From Planctomycetota bacterium (GTDB taxonomy: Bacteria; Planctomycetota; Phycisphaerae; Sedimentisphaerales; SM23-30), in NCBI GenBank assembly GCA_029573975.1, contig JAKQBU010000357.1, forward strand, positions 1 through 11,286: a stretch of DNA of 11,286 nt. The letters run 5' to 3'. Position 1 is the stretch's first letter, and every line of letters begins with the position of its first letter. Below, one piece after another: positions 1-6,785 of this stretch. Below the pieces are notes generated by a model. That model saw only the letters and a program-made list of their open reading frames with translations, was not told the origin of the DNA and ran no database searches. The translations under genes were made by a program, and so were the position numbers.

Positions 1-153
1 GTCATATTGCCTTCCACCCCGCGTCGTATTCGCCGTGCGCCCAGCACCCCTTCCCTGCCTTCGTTACCTTTTGTGTAAATTTCTTCTCTTTTGTTTTTGC
101 TCTGTCATTTTTTTGTTTTGAAATTTTCATTTCTGAAATTTGACATTGTCTAG

Positions 154-171
154 TCCCGATGTACATCGGGA
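154..171. repeat. 18-bp perfect palindrome
   Basis: TCCCGATGTACATCGGGA reads identically on both strands, so it can form a cruciform or an RNA stem, or bind a dimeric protein. No T-tract follows on either strand, so it is not a standard intrinsic terminator by itself. Similar short GC-rich palindromes embedded in AT-rich intergenic DNA are often dispersed repeats; that this one is dispersed is inference and cannot be judged from a single copy. Confidence 0.5.
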
Positions 172-366
172 TAGAAATTAGAATTTAGAGCTTTACCATT
201 CATCCTATCTTGCCAATTTCACTCTGGGCAATCTGGATAATCTTGTCCCTTGTAACTTTTCGCTCTATTCCAGATGCCACGAGTAAATATCATCAACTTT
301 TACCTATGTTTTTCTCATGTTTTATGCTGTTTTGCTCTACTTTCACTACACTTTCTTCATCTTTTG

Positions 367-450
367 CTATACTTTATTCAACATTTACCAAATTTACCCA
401 ATTTCCCCAACTTTCCATTTTTTATCCCATTTTCTCCCACATAAAATAAC
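367..450 (+). promoter_or_regulatory. G-free C/T-rich tract, rut-like
   Basis: For 84 nt the + strand has no G at all, and pyrimidine-C patches (ACC, ACCC, TCCCC, TTCC, TCCC) recur about every 9-12 nt. An RNA copy of the + strand would be unstructured, C-rich and G-poor, which are the known properties of Rho utilisation sites. The tract lies before the promoter of the next operon, so it could end transcripts coming from the left. This is inference from composition; no terminator hairpin is present. Confidence 0.3.
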
Positions 451-514
451 GACTTACAGCCATTTTTATGGGTGTCCCTTTGTTTTTTCCCCTTCACCTG
501 TCGCTGCCGTTTTC

Positions 515-542
515 TTGCAATCTCTTCCGGACACGCTACAAT
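515..542 (+). promoter_or_regulatory. Sigma70-like promoter for the four-gene operon
   Basis: TTGCAA at 515-520 and TACAAT at 537-542 are separated by 16 nt, matching the -35 and -10 consensus at 4/6 and 5/6 positions. Transcription would start near 549, giving a leader of about 37 nt that contains the TAAGG ribosome binding site (574-578), 7 nt before the ATG at 586. The placement fits the first gene of the operon well. Confidence 0.55.
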
Positions 543-585
543 ATGCGCCCGTTAGATTTTAAGGTCTTTTTAATAAGGTATTTAT

Positions 586-2430
586 ATGAGCTTCGGCCTC
601 CGCCGCGAACCCAAAGACACTGCCCGGCTGCCCCACAGTTCCACCATGCACACGACCATCGATTCTCTGCACTGGACCTGCCTCAGCGGCTATCATACCC
701 GCCTCTTCCTCGACCAAACCATTCAATGGCAAGACCTTACAAACCATCCCCACGCCCGCCTCATCAAGGAAAATCCCCTCCGCCGCGTTTTCCAGATAAC
801 CATCGATCAGCTCGAACTTTACGTCAAAATCTACCAGCCCCATAGCATCCGCGACTGGCTCAAATGGCCCTTCCGCCCCTGCCCCAGCCAGACCGAATTC
901 GACCACCTCCAGCTCGCCCTCTCCCGCTCCCTTTCCGTATCTAAAGCAATAGCATGGGCTTACGGCTACTCTCAGCATAAACCCATCGCCATCCTCATCA
1001 CCGAATCCATCGGCCCCAGCTCCTCCCTCGAAGATCTGCTCTGGGATGATCAGATTCCCCCCGAACATCTCGACCAGGCCCTCGCCGCCGCCGCAAGTGT
1101 CCTTGCCAAAATGCATTGCGCCGGCATCCTCAACCACGACCTGCACCCTGGCAATATCCTCCTGGCCCCCGACCCTGCCGGTCCCGGCCCTAAATTCCGA
1201 CCCTATATGATGGACCTCCAGAAAATCGCCATCGAACAACGCTCCGGCCACGCCTCCGCCGACCCCTGGCTTCCCGCCCGCCAAAAAAATCTCGCCAAGT
1301 TATTTGCCGGCCTGCGCTTACGCACCACTCCCCCGCAGCAGGAAATGTTCATTCGCGCCTACCTCCGCGCCATCCAGCCCCATCGAAACTGGACCGAATA
1401 CGAAATAAAAAAATACCTGATCCAGGCTAACATGCTGGCTGACCGGCACTTACGTTATATCTGGGCCAAGCATGACCGCCGGTCTTTGCGCAACTCCCGC
1501 TACTCCCGCAAGATACAACTCTCCCACAGTCGCTTCGCCCATGTCTTCCTCCAGCACCGGCACCCCCCGGCCTGGTCCGCCGCCGCCCAGTTCCGCTTCA
1601 CTGCCCAGCAATGGGCTACCGCCCTGGCTGATACCGACTCACTCCTTCAGCCCGGTGAATTCCTTAAACAGGGTCATCGTAATACCGTTATGGCCAAAGA
1701 ACTTACCGTCGGACCCCATAAGCTGGCCGTCGTCATCAAACATTCCCGCCTCTCTCCTGGCTTTCGCGGCTTCATCCAATCCCTCTATCGCTCCCGGGCA
1801 ACCCGCCAATGGTATCGTGCCCATATGCTCATCTCCCGCGATATCCCCACCGCCTGGCCCCTGGCCGCCATCGACCGGGAAAATCATCAACTTCTCAAAG
1901 ACAGCATCCTCCTCTGCGAAAAAATCCCCAACGGTTGCGATTTGCGGCAATTTATTCTCGACGGAAATCTTAATAAACTCAGCTATGACAAACGGTTAGA
2001 TTTAACCTATCAGATAGGCAATTTATTGGCCCAACTTCACCGCAAAGGCTTGCGGCACCGTGACTGCAAGGCCACTAATATTATGGTCTGTTATCAACCC
2101 GACCAACCCGACCAACCCGACCAATCCGGCCAATCCGGCCAATCCGACCTACCTTGTCGATATCCCTTTTTCCAGCTATTCCTGGTTGACCTAGACGGAT
2201 TGCGGGCCAAATTGCCCTTCGAAATATGGCCCAGCCACGAAGCCATCATCCGTTTGGCCGCCTCTGCTCTTTCCCTTCCGGATTTGACAATTCGCGATAT
2301 GATCCGGGTATTTCACATATATCTGAAAATAATAGACTTACCGGAATATAAAAACTTTCTTTCCCGCCGCCGTCTCTGGAAACATTTATCCGATAGCGCC
2401 ATGCAAAAAGCAAAAAAACAAAAACCATAA
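586..2430 (+). CDS. Tandem LPS-kinase-like (WaaP/InaA-type) protein, two kinase folds
   Basis: This 614-residue protein carries two successive kinase-like domains of the lipopolysaccharide kinase (Kdo kinase/WaaP/InaA) type. Domain 1 spans about residues 55-245, with a beta-3 lysine in VKIY (K81), a catalytic loop NHDLHPGN (183-190, D185) and a metal-site Asp in MMDLQ (D210). Domain 2 spans about 355-580, with VVIK (K385), HRDCKATN (491-498, D493) and VDLDG (D535). Both sets of key residues look intact, so both domains could be active. Family members usually have one such domain of 230-290 residues and phosphorylate heptose or Kdo in the LPS core on the cytoplasmic face. The ATG at 586 follows TAAGG by 7 nt; ATG 646 (residue 21) is a possible alternative start. 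The gene leads the operon and sits 10 nt before a GT9 transferase, which supports a role in LPS core or a related glycolipid. The exact acceptor is unknown. Confidence 0.85.
   Translation: MSFGLRREPKDTARLPHSSTMHTTIDSLHWTCLSGYHTRLFLDQTIQWQDLTNHPHARLIKENPLRRVFQITIDQLELYVKIYQPHSIRDWLKWPFRPCPSQTEFDHLQLALSRSLSVSKAIAWAYGYSQHKPIAILITESIGPSSSLEDLLWDDQIPPEHLDQALAAAASVLAKMHCAGILNHDLHPGNILLAPDPAGPGPKFRPYMMDLQKIAIEQRSGHASADPWLPARQKNLAKLFAGLRLRTTPPQQEMFIRAYLRAIQPHRNWTEYEIKKYLIQANMLADRHLRYIWAKHDRRSLRNSRYSRKIQLSHSRFAHVFLQHRHPPAWSAAAQFRFTAQQWATALADTDSLLQPGEFLKQGHRNTVMAKELTVGPHKLAVVIKHSRLSPGFRGFIQSLYRSRATRQWYRAHMLISRDIPTAWPLAAIDRENHQLLKDSILLCEKIPNGCDLRQFILDGNLNKLSYDKRLDLTYQIGNLLAQLHRKGLRHRDCKATNIMVCYQPDQPDQPDQSGQSGQSDLPCRYPFFQLFLVDLDGLRAKLPFEIWPSHEAIIRLAASALSLPDLTIRDMIRVFHIYLKIIDLPEYKNFLSRRRLWKHLSDSAMQKAKKQKP
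2095..2148 (+). repeat. Six 9-bp tandem repeats inside the kinase gene
   Basis: Three copies of CAACCCGAC are followed by two of CAATCCGGC and one of CAATCCGAC. They encode QPD-QPD-QPD-QSG-QSG-QSD (residues 504-521). Because the unit is three codons, gain or loss of copies keeps the frame. The insert lies between the catalytic loop (HRD) and the metal-binding DLD of the second kinase domain, a loop that would tolerate length changes. Confidence 0.9.
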
Positions 2431-2440
2431 GAGGTTTTTC

Positions 2441-3517
2441 TTGTCCGCTTCCATAAAAGACAGATCTTTTTCTAACATTCTTATCATCAAACCCAGCAGT
2501 CTGGGTGACGTCGTCCGCTGCCTGCCGATTCTGTCCGCCCTGCGTCAGCGTTACCCCCAGGCTCGTATAAGCTGGCTGGTCCGGCCCGATTGCGCCGGAA
2601 TTTTATCTCATATTCCCGAGCTGGATAAAATCATCGAATTCGATCGTAAAAAATACGGGAAAATCGGTTTAAGTATCTCGGTTTTGCGCGATTTTATTGG
2701 TTTTATTTACCATTTGCATCGCAAAAAATTTGATCTTATCCTGGATCTCCAGGGCCTATTTCGCAGTGGATTTCTCGCCTTTGCCGCCGGCGTACCAGTG
2801 CGAGTCGGTTTCGCCAGTGCCCGTGAATTGGCCCCCTTGTTCTATACCCACCGGATTCAAATACCTCAAACGCGGGAACATGTAGTCATAAGCAATTGGC
2901 GTTTCATGGATTATCTCGGCCTCGGCCAGTTAGAAAATCGCTATCCGTTACCCGTTGATACCGCCGCCGCCCAGTCTGCCCAGCTTATTCTCCAGCAAAA
3001 CGGCCTCAATCCCGGCCAACCTTATATTGTCATGCTCATCGGCGGCAGCGACCGGCGAAAACGCTGGCCGGCAAAATCATTTGCCGAGCTTGCCCAATCG
3101 ATTCAAATAAAGTATGATATGCAACCGGTTCTGCTTGGGGCAGGATCCGAGGAGTTGGCCATTGCCGCTCAAATTATTGATTTGTCGAAAGTTAAGGTTA
3201 TTAATCTGGTCAGCCGGACCAATTTGCAGCAGTTGATCGCCATCGTAAAAAAGGCCCGGCTGGTGGTGGGCAACGATTCCGGGCCCCTGCATGTGGCTGC
3301 TGCCGCCGAAGTTCCGGTGATCGGCTTGTACGGCCCGACCGATCCAGCAGTAGTCGGCCCCTATGGCCAATTGGATAATGTAATCCAGGCTGGCGGTTCC
3401 CATCCGGGAAATGTCCGTTATAGCCTTGCACCCAGACATCGCATGGAAAATATTACCGTCCAACAAGTATTGGACAAAGTCAGTCAAAATCTGATGAAAA
3501 TAACTGAAAAAGAATAG
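2441..3517 (+). CDS. ADP-heptose:LPS heptosyltransferase-like protein (GT9)
   Basis: This 358-residue glycosyltransferase of family 9 (WaaC/WaaF/WaaQ group) would transfer heptose from an ADP-activated donor to the LPS core at the inner membrane. The N-terminal fold opens with ILIIKPSSLGD (residues 13-23; D23 is the position of the proposed catalytic Asp). The donor side has GGSDRRKRWP (201-210), NDSGPLH (278-284) and LYGPTDP (296-302), all typical of the family. Length is normal. Many relatives have a Cys-containing C-terminal stretch before the last helix; here the equivalent segment (about 325-345) has Arg/His instead. The start is a TTG with GAGG at 2431-2434, six nt upstream; it begins 10 nt after the kinase stop. 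The TAG stop shares a base with the next gene's GTG, so translation is probably coupled. Which core sugar it adds cannot be told from sequence. Confidence 0.88.
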   Translation: MSASIKDRSFSNILIIKPSSLGDVVRCLPILSALRQRYPQARISWLVRPDCAGILSHIPELDKIIEFDRKKYGKIGLSISVLRDFIGFIYHLHRKKFDLILDLQGLFRSGFLAFAAGVPVRVGFASARELAPLFYTHRIQIPQTREHVVISNWRFMDYLGLGQLENRYPLPVDTAAAQSAQLILQQNGLNPGQPYIVMLIGGSDRRKRWPAKSFAELAQSIQIKYDMQPVLLGAGSEELAIAAQIIDLSKVKVINLVSRTNLQQLIAIVKKARLVVGNDSGPLHVAAAAEVPVIGLYGPTDPAVVGPYGQLDNVIQAGGSHPGNVRYSLAPRHRMENITVQQVLDKVSQNLMKITEKE

Positions 3518-4104
3518 TGTTTTCTATAAAAAACATCTTAAAAAAGACAAAACACTTTATTATTTATCGAGTTCTTCACATCGATGATACTCCCCATCGG
3601 ATTGCGCTGGGTATTGGATTGGGATTTTTTGTCGCCTGGACCCCGACCATCGGTTTTCAGATGGCCTTAGTTCTGTTGCTGGCAACGGCTTTCAAAGCCA
3701 ATCGGCTAGTGGGTCTTCCGATTGTCTGGATTTCCAATCCTTTCACTATCGCCCCGATCTTTTTCCCCAATTACTGGATCGGCCGTAAGCTTCTTTCCCT
3801 TTTCGGCCAACGTCCAGAATTAACTTATACTCAGCTGAAAGACCTCTTTTCCACTTTGCGCGGACCTGGGTATATTGTGCACCATTTCTGGGAACCGGAA
3901 ACCTGGCGGAATATTTGGCAAATCATACTGGAATTCCTAAATATCAGCCTGGATCTGTGGGTGGGCAGCCTCCTGGCAGGGGCTTTTTTAGGAATTATAT
4001 TCTATATAATTAGCTATAAATTAATTGTCTGGTATCGAACCCACCATCCCCGCGGACGGCGGTTCATGTTGAAACTGCAACGGAAGAAACAAACACAGGA
4101 ATGA
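3517..4104 (+). CDS. DUF2062 domain membrane protein
   Basis: This 195-residue membrane protein shows the signature of the DUF2062 family: DTPHRIALGIGLGFFVAWTP (residues 24-43) followed by a hydrophobic helix, then NRLVGLPIVWISNPFT (62-77). A further strongly hydrophobic segment lies at about 147-172, before a basic C-terminus (RRFMLKLQRKK). Three or so membrane segments place it in the cytoplasmic membrane. The biochemical role of the family is not known, although members often lie beside glycosyltransferases and surface polysaccharide genes, as here. The GTG start overlaps the preceding TAG by one base (TAGTG), and the TGA stop overlaps the next ATG (ATGA), so expression is tied to its neighbours. 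Family assignment is firm; function is open. Confidence 0.85.
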   Translation: MFSIKNILKKTKHFIIYRVLHIDDTPHRIALGIGLGFFVAWTPTIGFQMALVLLLATAFKANRLVGLPIVWISNPFTIAPIFFPNYWIGRKLLSLFGQRPELTYTQLKDLFSTLRGPGYIVHHFWEPETWRNIWQIILEFLNISLDLWVGSLLAGAFLGIIFYIISYKLIVWYRTHHPRGRRFMLKLQRKKQTQE

Positions 4105-5555
4105 CCCCACTCGAACATACCCCATCCGAAACAAATACCAAGCCGGTGGCCTCCCTGGACTATCATCATCCGCTGGAAACGTGGCTCCGCCATGACTGGC
4201 TGCGCTGGATTCTGCGAAAACTAACGGCGGATCGGCCCGGCAATGCCTTACCCCATCTGGAACGAGCTTTGTTGAGCTATGCCGATCCCCAGGCTCCGTT
4301 CTCTGAAAAAATGCTCTATTGGCCCATCCATAAGGCGATTGACCGGATGCGCGGCTCGCTCACTCCCCAGCAGCTTCGGGCCAAATTGGCAGGCCATCCC
4401 CCAACCTTGCGCGGAATTATCGCCACCACCCGCAGCGTCGCCCATTTCGGCCTGACCATCCCCCAGCGCTGGCTCCATCCCCTCTTTGTCGTCTGGAATT
4501 TCACCAATCGCTGCAACCTGCGCTGCAATCACTGCTATCAAAATTCCACCAATCAGGCGGCAGACGGGGAACTGACATTGGAGCAGAAACTGGATTTGAT
4601 TGACCAATTCGGTAAACATTATATCCCGATGGTCGCCCTGGCCGGCGGCGAACCAACCCTCAGTCCCGACCTGGAACCGGTCCTGGACCGCTGCCGGAAA
4701 TACGGCATTCATACCACCATTGCCACCCATGGCGGACTTCTCACCCCCGAACGCTGCCGCCGGCTGGCGGACCTGGGACTGCGGTATGTAGAGGTTTCGC
4801 TGGACTCGATTCATCCGGAGGTACATGACCGCTTCCGCGGCGTGGAAGGAATGTGGCAGCAATCGATTGAAGGAATCAAAAATGTAATCGCCACCAACGG
4901 CCTGCGGGCCGGCATTGCCATGTGCGTCCATCAGGACAACTTTAACGAAGTGGAATCGATGATCGAGCTGGCCATCAAACTGGGGGTAAGCTGTTTCGCC
5001 CATTTCAATTTTATTCCCGTCGGCCGGGGCAAGGAAATGGCCGCCAAAGACCTCACCCCTCATCAGCGGGAAGAGCTGCTCCATATCCTCCACCACTGGA
5101 TGCAGAAAAAAACCATCGGCATCATCAGCACCGCCCCGCAATTCGGCAGGATTTCTCTGGCCAATGCTGATGAAAATGGAATCATCTCGTGCAGTCATGC
5201 TGGCAATGGTCCGGGCACCAAGGCCCGCATAGTTGCCAAATACCTGGGCGGATGCGGCGCCGGCCGCACCTATGCCTGCCTCCAGCCCAACGGCGATGTC
5301 ACTCCCTGCGTCTATATGCCCAGCCGCATCATGGGCAATGTCAAAGAGAAGTCCTTCAGCGAAATCTTCCAGCAAAGCCCCTGGTGGGACCTGTTCTGCA
5401 ATCGCCAGGAGCGCGAAGGCAGTTGCGCTACCTGTGACTACCGCAACTTCTGCGGCGGCTGCCGCGCTCGCGCCGATGCCTACTTCGGCCGCATTGATGA
5501 AGCCGACCCCGGTTGTCTGGCCAATCTGAAAGACTGGAAACGCATTACCGGCTAG
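4101..5555 (+). CDS. Radical SAM protein with SPASM-type C-terminal domain
   Basis: The 484-residue protein carries CNLRCNHC (C138, C142, C145), the CxxxCxxC that binds the radical SAM [4Fe-4S] cluster. AGGEPTL (181-187) is the SAM-binding glycine motif, and EVSLDS (231-236) follows in the barrel. The C-terminal third is Cys-rich (C364, C385, C393, C403, C433, C442, C445, C451, C454, C472), with CATCDYRNFCGGCRARA at 442-458, as in SPASM/twitch domains that hold one or two auxiliary clusters. Relatives include heme-pathway enzymes (NirJ/AhbC/AhbD-like) and peptide-modifying maturases. No precursor peptide or heme gene is nearby, so the substrate is unknown. An N-terminal region of about 125 residues before the core has no motif I recognise. 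It is the last gene of the operon and starts by ATGA overlap. Its operon suggests, but does not prove, action on a surface or lipid-linked molecule. Confidence 0.88.
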   Translation: MTPLEHTPSETNTKPVASLDYHHPLETWLRHDWLRWILRKLTADRPGNALPHLERALLSYADPQAPFSEKMLYWPIHKAIDRMRGSLTPQQLRAKLAGHPPTLRGIIATTRSVAHFGLTIPQRWLHPLFVVWNFTNRCNLRCNHCYQNSTNQAADGELTLEQKLDLIDQFGKHYIPMVALAGGEPTLSPDLEPVLDRCRKYGIHTTIATHGGLLTPERCRRLADLGLRYVEVSLDSIHPEVHDRFRGVEGMWQQSIEGIKNVIATNGLRAGIAMCVHQDNFNEVESMIELAIKLGVSCFAHFNFIPVGRGKEMAAKDLTPHQREELLHILHHWMQKKTIGIISTAPQFGRISLANADENGIISCSHAGNGPGTKARIVAKYLGGCGAGRTYACLQPNGDVTPCVYMPSRIMGNVKEKSFSEIFQQSPWWDLFCNRQEREGSCATCDYRNFCGGCRARADAYFGRIDEADPGCLANLKDWKRITG

Positions 5556-5737
5556 GGTTTAGAAATAAGGATCATGCCGCACAGAATTACGTAGCCTGTC
5601 ACATCAAAACCCGACTTTTATAATCATATTCCAAATATTTTTTTATCAGGCAGTTATGCCTCAAAGGATTACGCGAGCCGCAGTTTTCTTCCGTTTTTTC
5701 AATCAAGCTCTTATATTTTCGCGGATTAAGCCTGTGT

Positions 5738-6319
5738 TTACTGGGTTTTCTGCTTGAGCAGGGATTCGATGGTGTGCAGATTTTTGGGGATATGGACGGT
5801 GATGAAGTCCGCATCCTGAAGGATCTTATAAGAATGATCCAATACTCCGTCGAAAAGAATGACCTCTTTTTCCTTCACATCATGCGGGGTTTCCTCAACG
5901 GTAACCTGAACCACACCGCGCAGGACAATTCCTAATTCCAGGCATTCGCCGTGCAGTTCCATCACTTTGACAACCTGGTTTTCCCGCCCGCAAATATGGA
6001 AAATCCGGCAGTCGTCAAAGCGGGTCAATTCGATATCATCCGCATCCACCAGGGCTTTTTTCAAGTCGCCTTTTTTCAGCGGTTCGGCTTTCTGGATCTG
6101 GACGCGGCAGTGTTCCGCCAGGGAGATAAGGCTGCCCGTTGAAATTTTAAACACCCCCGCGATGGCCCGTAAGGTTTTGAGAGAAGGTACGCTCTTATTT
6201 TGTTCGATCAGGGCCACTGTACTGTAGGTCAGCCCCGACAATCTGGCCAGGTCTTCCAGGGTTAATTTATTCCGTTTGCGGAGGAAACGAATTACGCTGA
6301 AGTCATAAGTTTCCTGCAT
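5738..6319 (-). CDS. XRE-family regulator with C-terminal cupin domain
   Basis: The 193-residue protein has a helix-turn-helix of the XRE/Cro type at about residues 7-62 (IRFLRKRNKLTLEDLARLSG, then a recognition helix around STVALIEQNK). A small beta-barrel of the cupin type follows at about 103-178. Such two-domain regulators bind DNA as dimers and sense a small molecule in the cupin; the usual HxH metal ligands of cupins are not evident, so the pocket may not bind metal. I chose the ATG at 6319 because AAAGGA lies six nt upstream. The in-frame ATG at 6325 directly abuts that sequence and is less likely. The gene converges on the radical SAM gene across 182 nt. Its own promoter lies about 300 nt upstream, behind a structured leader, and the palindrome in that promoter suggests autoregulation. 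The target genes and ligand are unknown. Confidence 0.85.
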   Translation of the reverse strand: MQETYDFSVIRFLRKRNKLTLEDLARLSGLTYSTVALIEQNKSVPSLKTLRAIAGVFKISTGSLISLAEHCRVQIQKAEPLKKGDLKKALVDADDIELTRFDDCRIFHICGRENQVVKVMELHGECLELGIVLRGVVQVTVEETPHDVKEKEVILFDGVLDHSYKILQDADFITVHIPKNLHTIESLLKQKTQ

Positions 6320-6494
6320 AAGCATTCCTTTCCAGTAAAAAATGGTCCGATAAACTGATTTTTTAAAGAAAACAAATTACTTATACATGGAAACCGGGAT
6401 GGGGGCAAATAATATCGGACAGATTATCTGGTCAGATTCGGTTGAGGGGGGCTGGAAATTATGTAAAAAATAAGATTTGCGGTTATTTATGCGC

Positions 6495-6556
6495 AAAAAA
6501 GTGGCGAGGCGGTGGGGCCAGTCGGGGGGGAAACCGGCGTTCCACGCTTCCTCGCC
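6495..6556 (-). terminator. GC-rich hairpin with T6 tract in the regulator leader
   Basis: On the - strand, GGCGAGG (6550-6556) pairs with CCTCGCC (6503-6509). Inside it, CGTGG can pair with CCAC-CG and GCCGG with CTGGC, making a long bulged stem. Two nt after the stem comes TTTTTT (6495-6500). This is the layout of an intrinsic terminator. It lies about 65 nt downstream of the predicted start of transcription and about 175 nt before the regulator's ATG, so it would act as an attenuator or as the 3' end of a short RNA of about 125 nt. Confidence 0.6.
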
Positions 6557-6626
6557 GTGAATCGTCATAGACAACGCTATTTACTTTTTCTCAGGTTATC
6601 AATTTAACCCTTCACATTACACTACT

Positions 6627-6656
6627 ACTATACACTATGTTTGGATAAAGTGTCAA
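6627..6656 (-). promoter_or_regulatory. Near-consensus sigma70-like promoter, regulator leader
   Basis: On the - strand, TTGACA (6651-6656) is a perfect -35 element and TATAGT (6627-6632) matches five of six -10 positions, with an 18-nt spacer. Transcription would begin near 6620 and run toward the XRE/cupin gene. An inverted repeat ACACT-N12-AGTGT (6632-6636 and 6649-6653) fills the spacer and touches both hexamers. That is where a repressor site would block RNA polymerase. Operator function is inferred. Confidence 0.65.
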
Positions 6657-6660
6657 TAAG

Positions 6661-6705
6661 AAAAATGAAAATTCTATCATTTTTTTACTAAAAAATTTCA
6701 TTTTT
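6661..6705 (-). terminator. AT-rich inverted repeat after the L,D-transpeptidase gene
   Basis: AAAAATGAAA (6661-6670) and TTTCATTTTT (6696-6705) are exact inverted copies separated by 25 nt, about 80 nt beyond the transpeptidase stop. On the - strand the stem ends in TTTTTC. The stem is all A/T except one G-C pair and the loop is long, so termination would be weak. It may instead be chance in AT-rich DNA. Confidence 0.25.
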
Positions 6706-6785
6706 TCCCACTTGCGGCAAAGCTCGAACAGCAAAATCTAATAATTTTATAAGTATATATTTCAAAAGGATTTAAAATATTTCAT

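Larger units (their letters stand above)
1..514. other. Gene-poor region upstream of the LPS-type operon
   Basis: No convincing coding region was found here. The open frames on the + strand translate to low-complexity Phe/Ser/Thr/Leu-rich strings that simply reflect T/C-rich DNA, and they lack recognisable motifs or good ribosome binding sites. The stretch contains an 18-bp palindrome (154-171), short direct repeats of TGAAATTT near 118 and 134, and a G-free tract (367-450), described separately. A TTGACA hexamer at 140-145 has no acceptable -10 partner. If an upstream gene ends left of the window, this region would hold its 3' end. Confidence 0.6.

Noticed and set aside
210..449. 79-residue + strand frame rich in Phe, Ser, Thr and Leu
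   Set aside because: Composition follows from the T/C-rich DNA. There is no ribosome site, no motif, and the rich Phe/Leu content is expected in any frame of pyrimidine DNA.
5639..5674. Small hairpin AGGCA-GTTA-TGCCT with a T7 run nearby, between converging genes
   Set aside because: The T-run lies before the stem on the + strand, and the - strand stem is followed by A residues. The order is wrong for a terminator in either direction.
6377..6568. Short - strand open frame in the regulator leader (63-65 residues)
   Set aside because: It has no ribosome binding site before its ATG or TTG, no recognisable motif, and it runs straight through the GC-rich terminator hairpin, which explains the sequence better.
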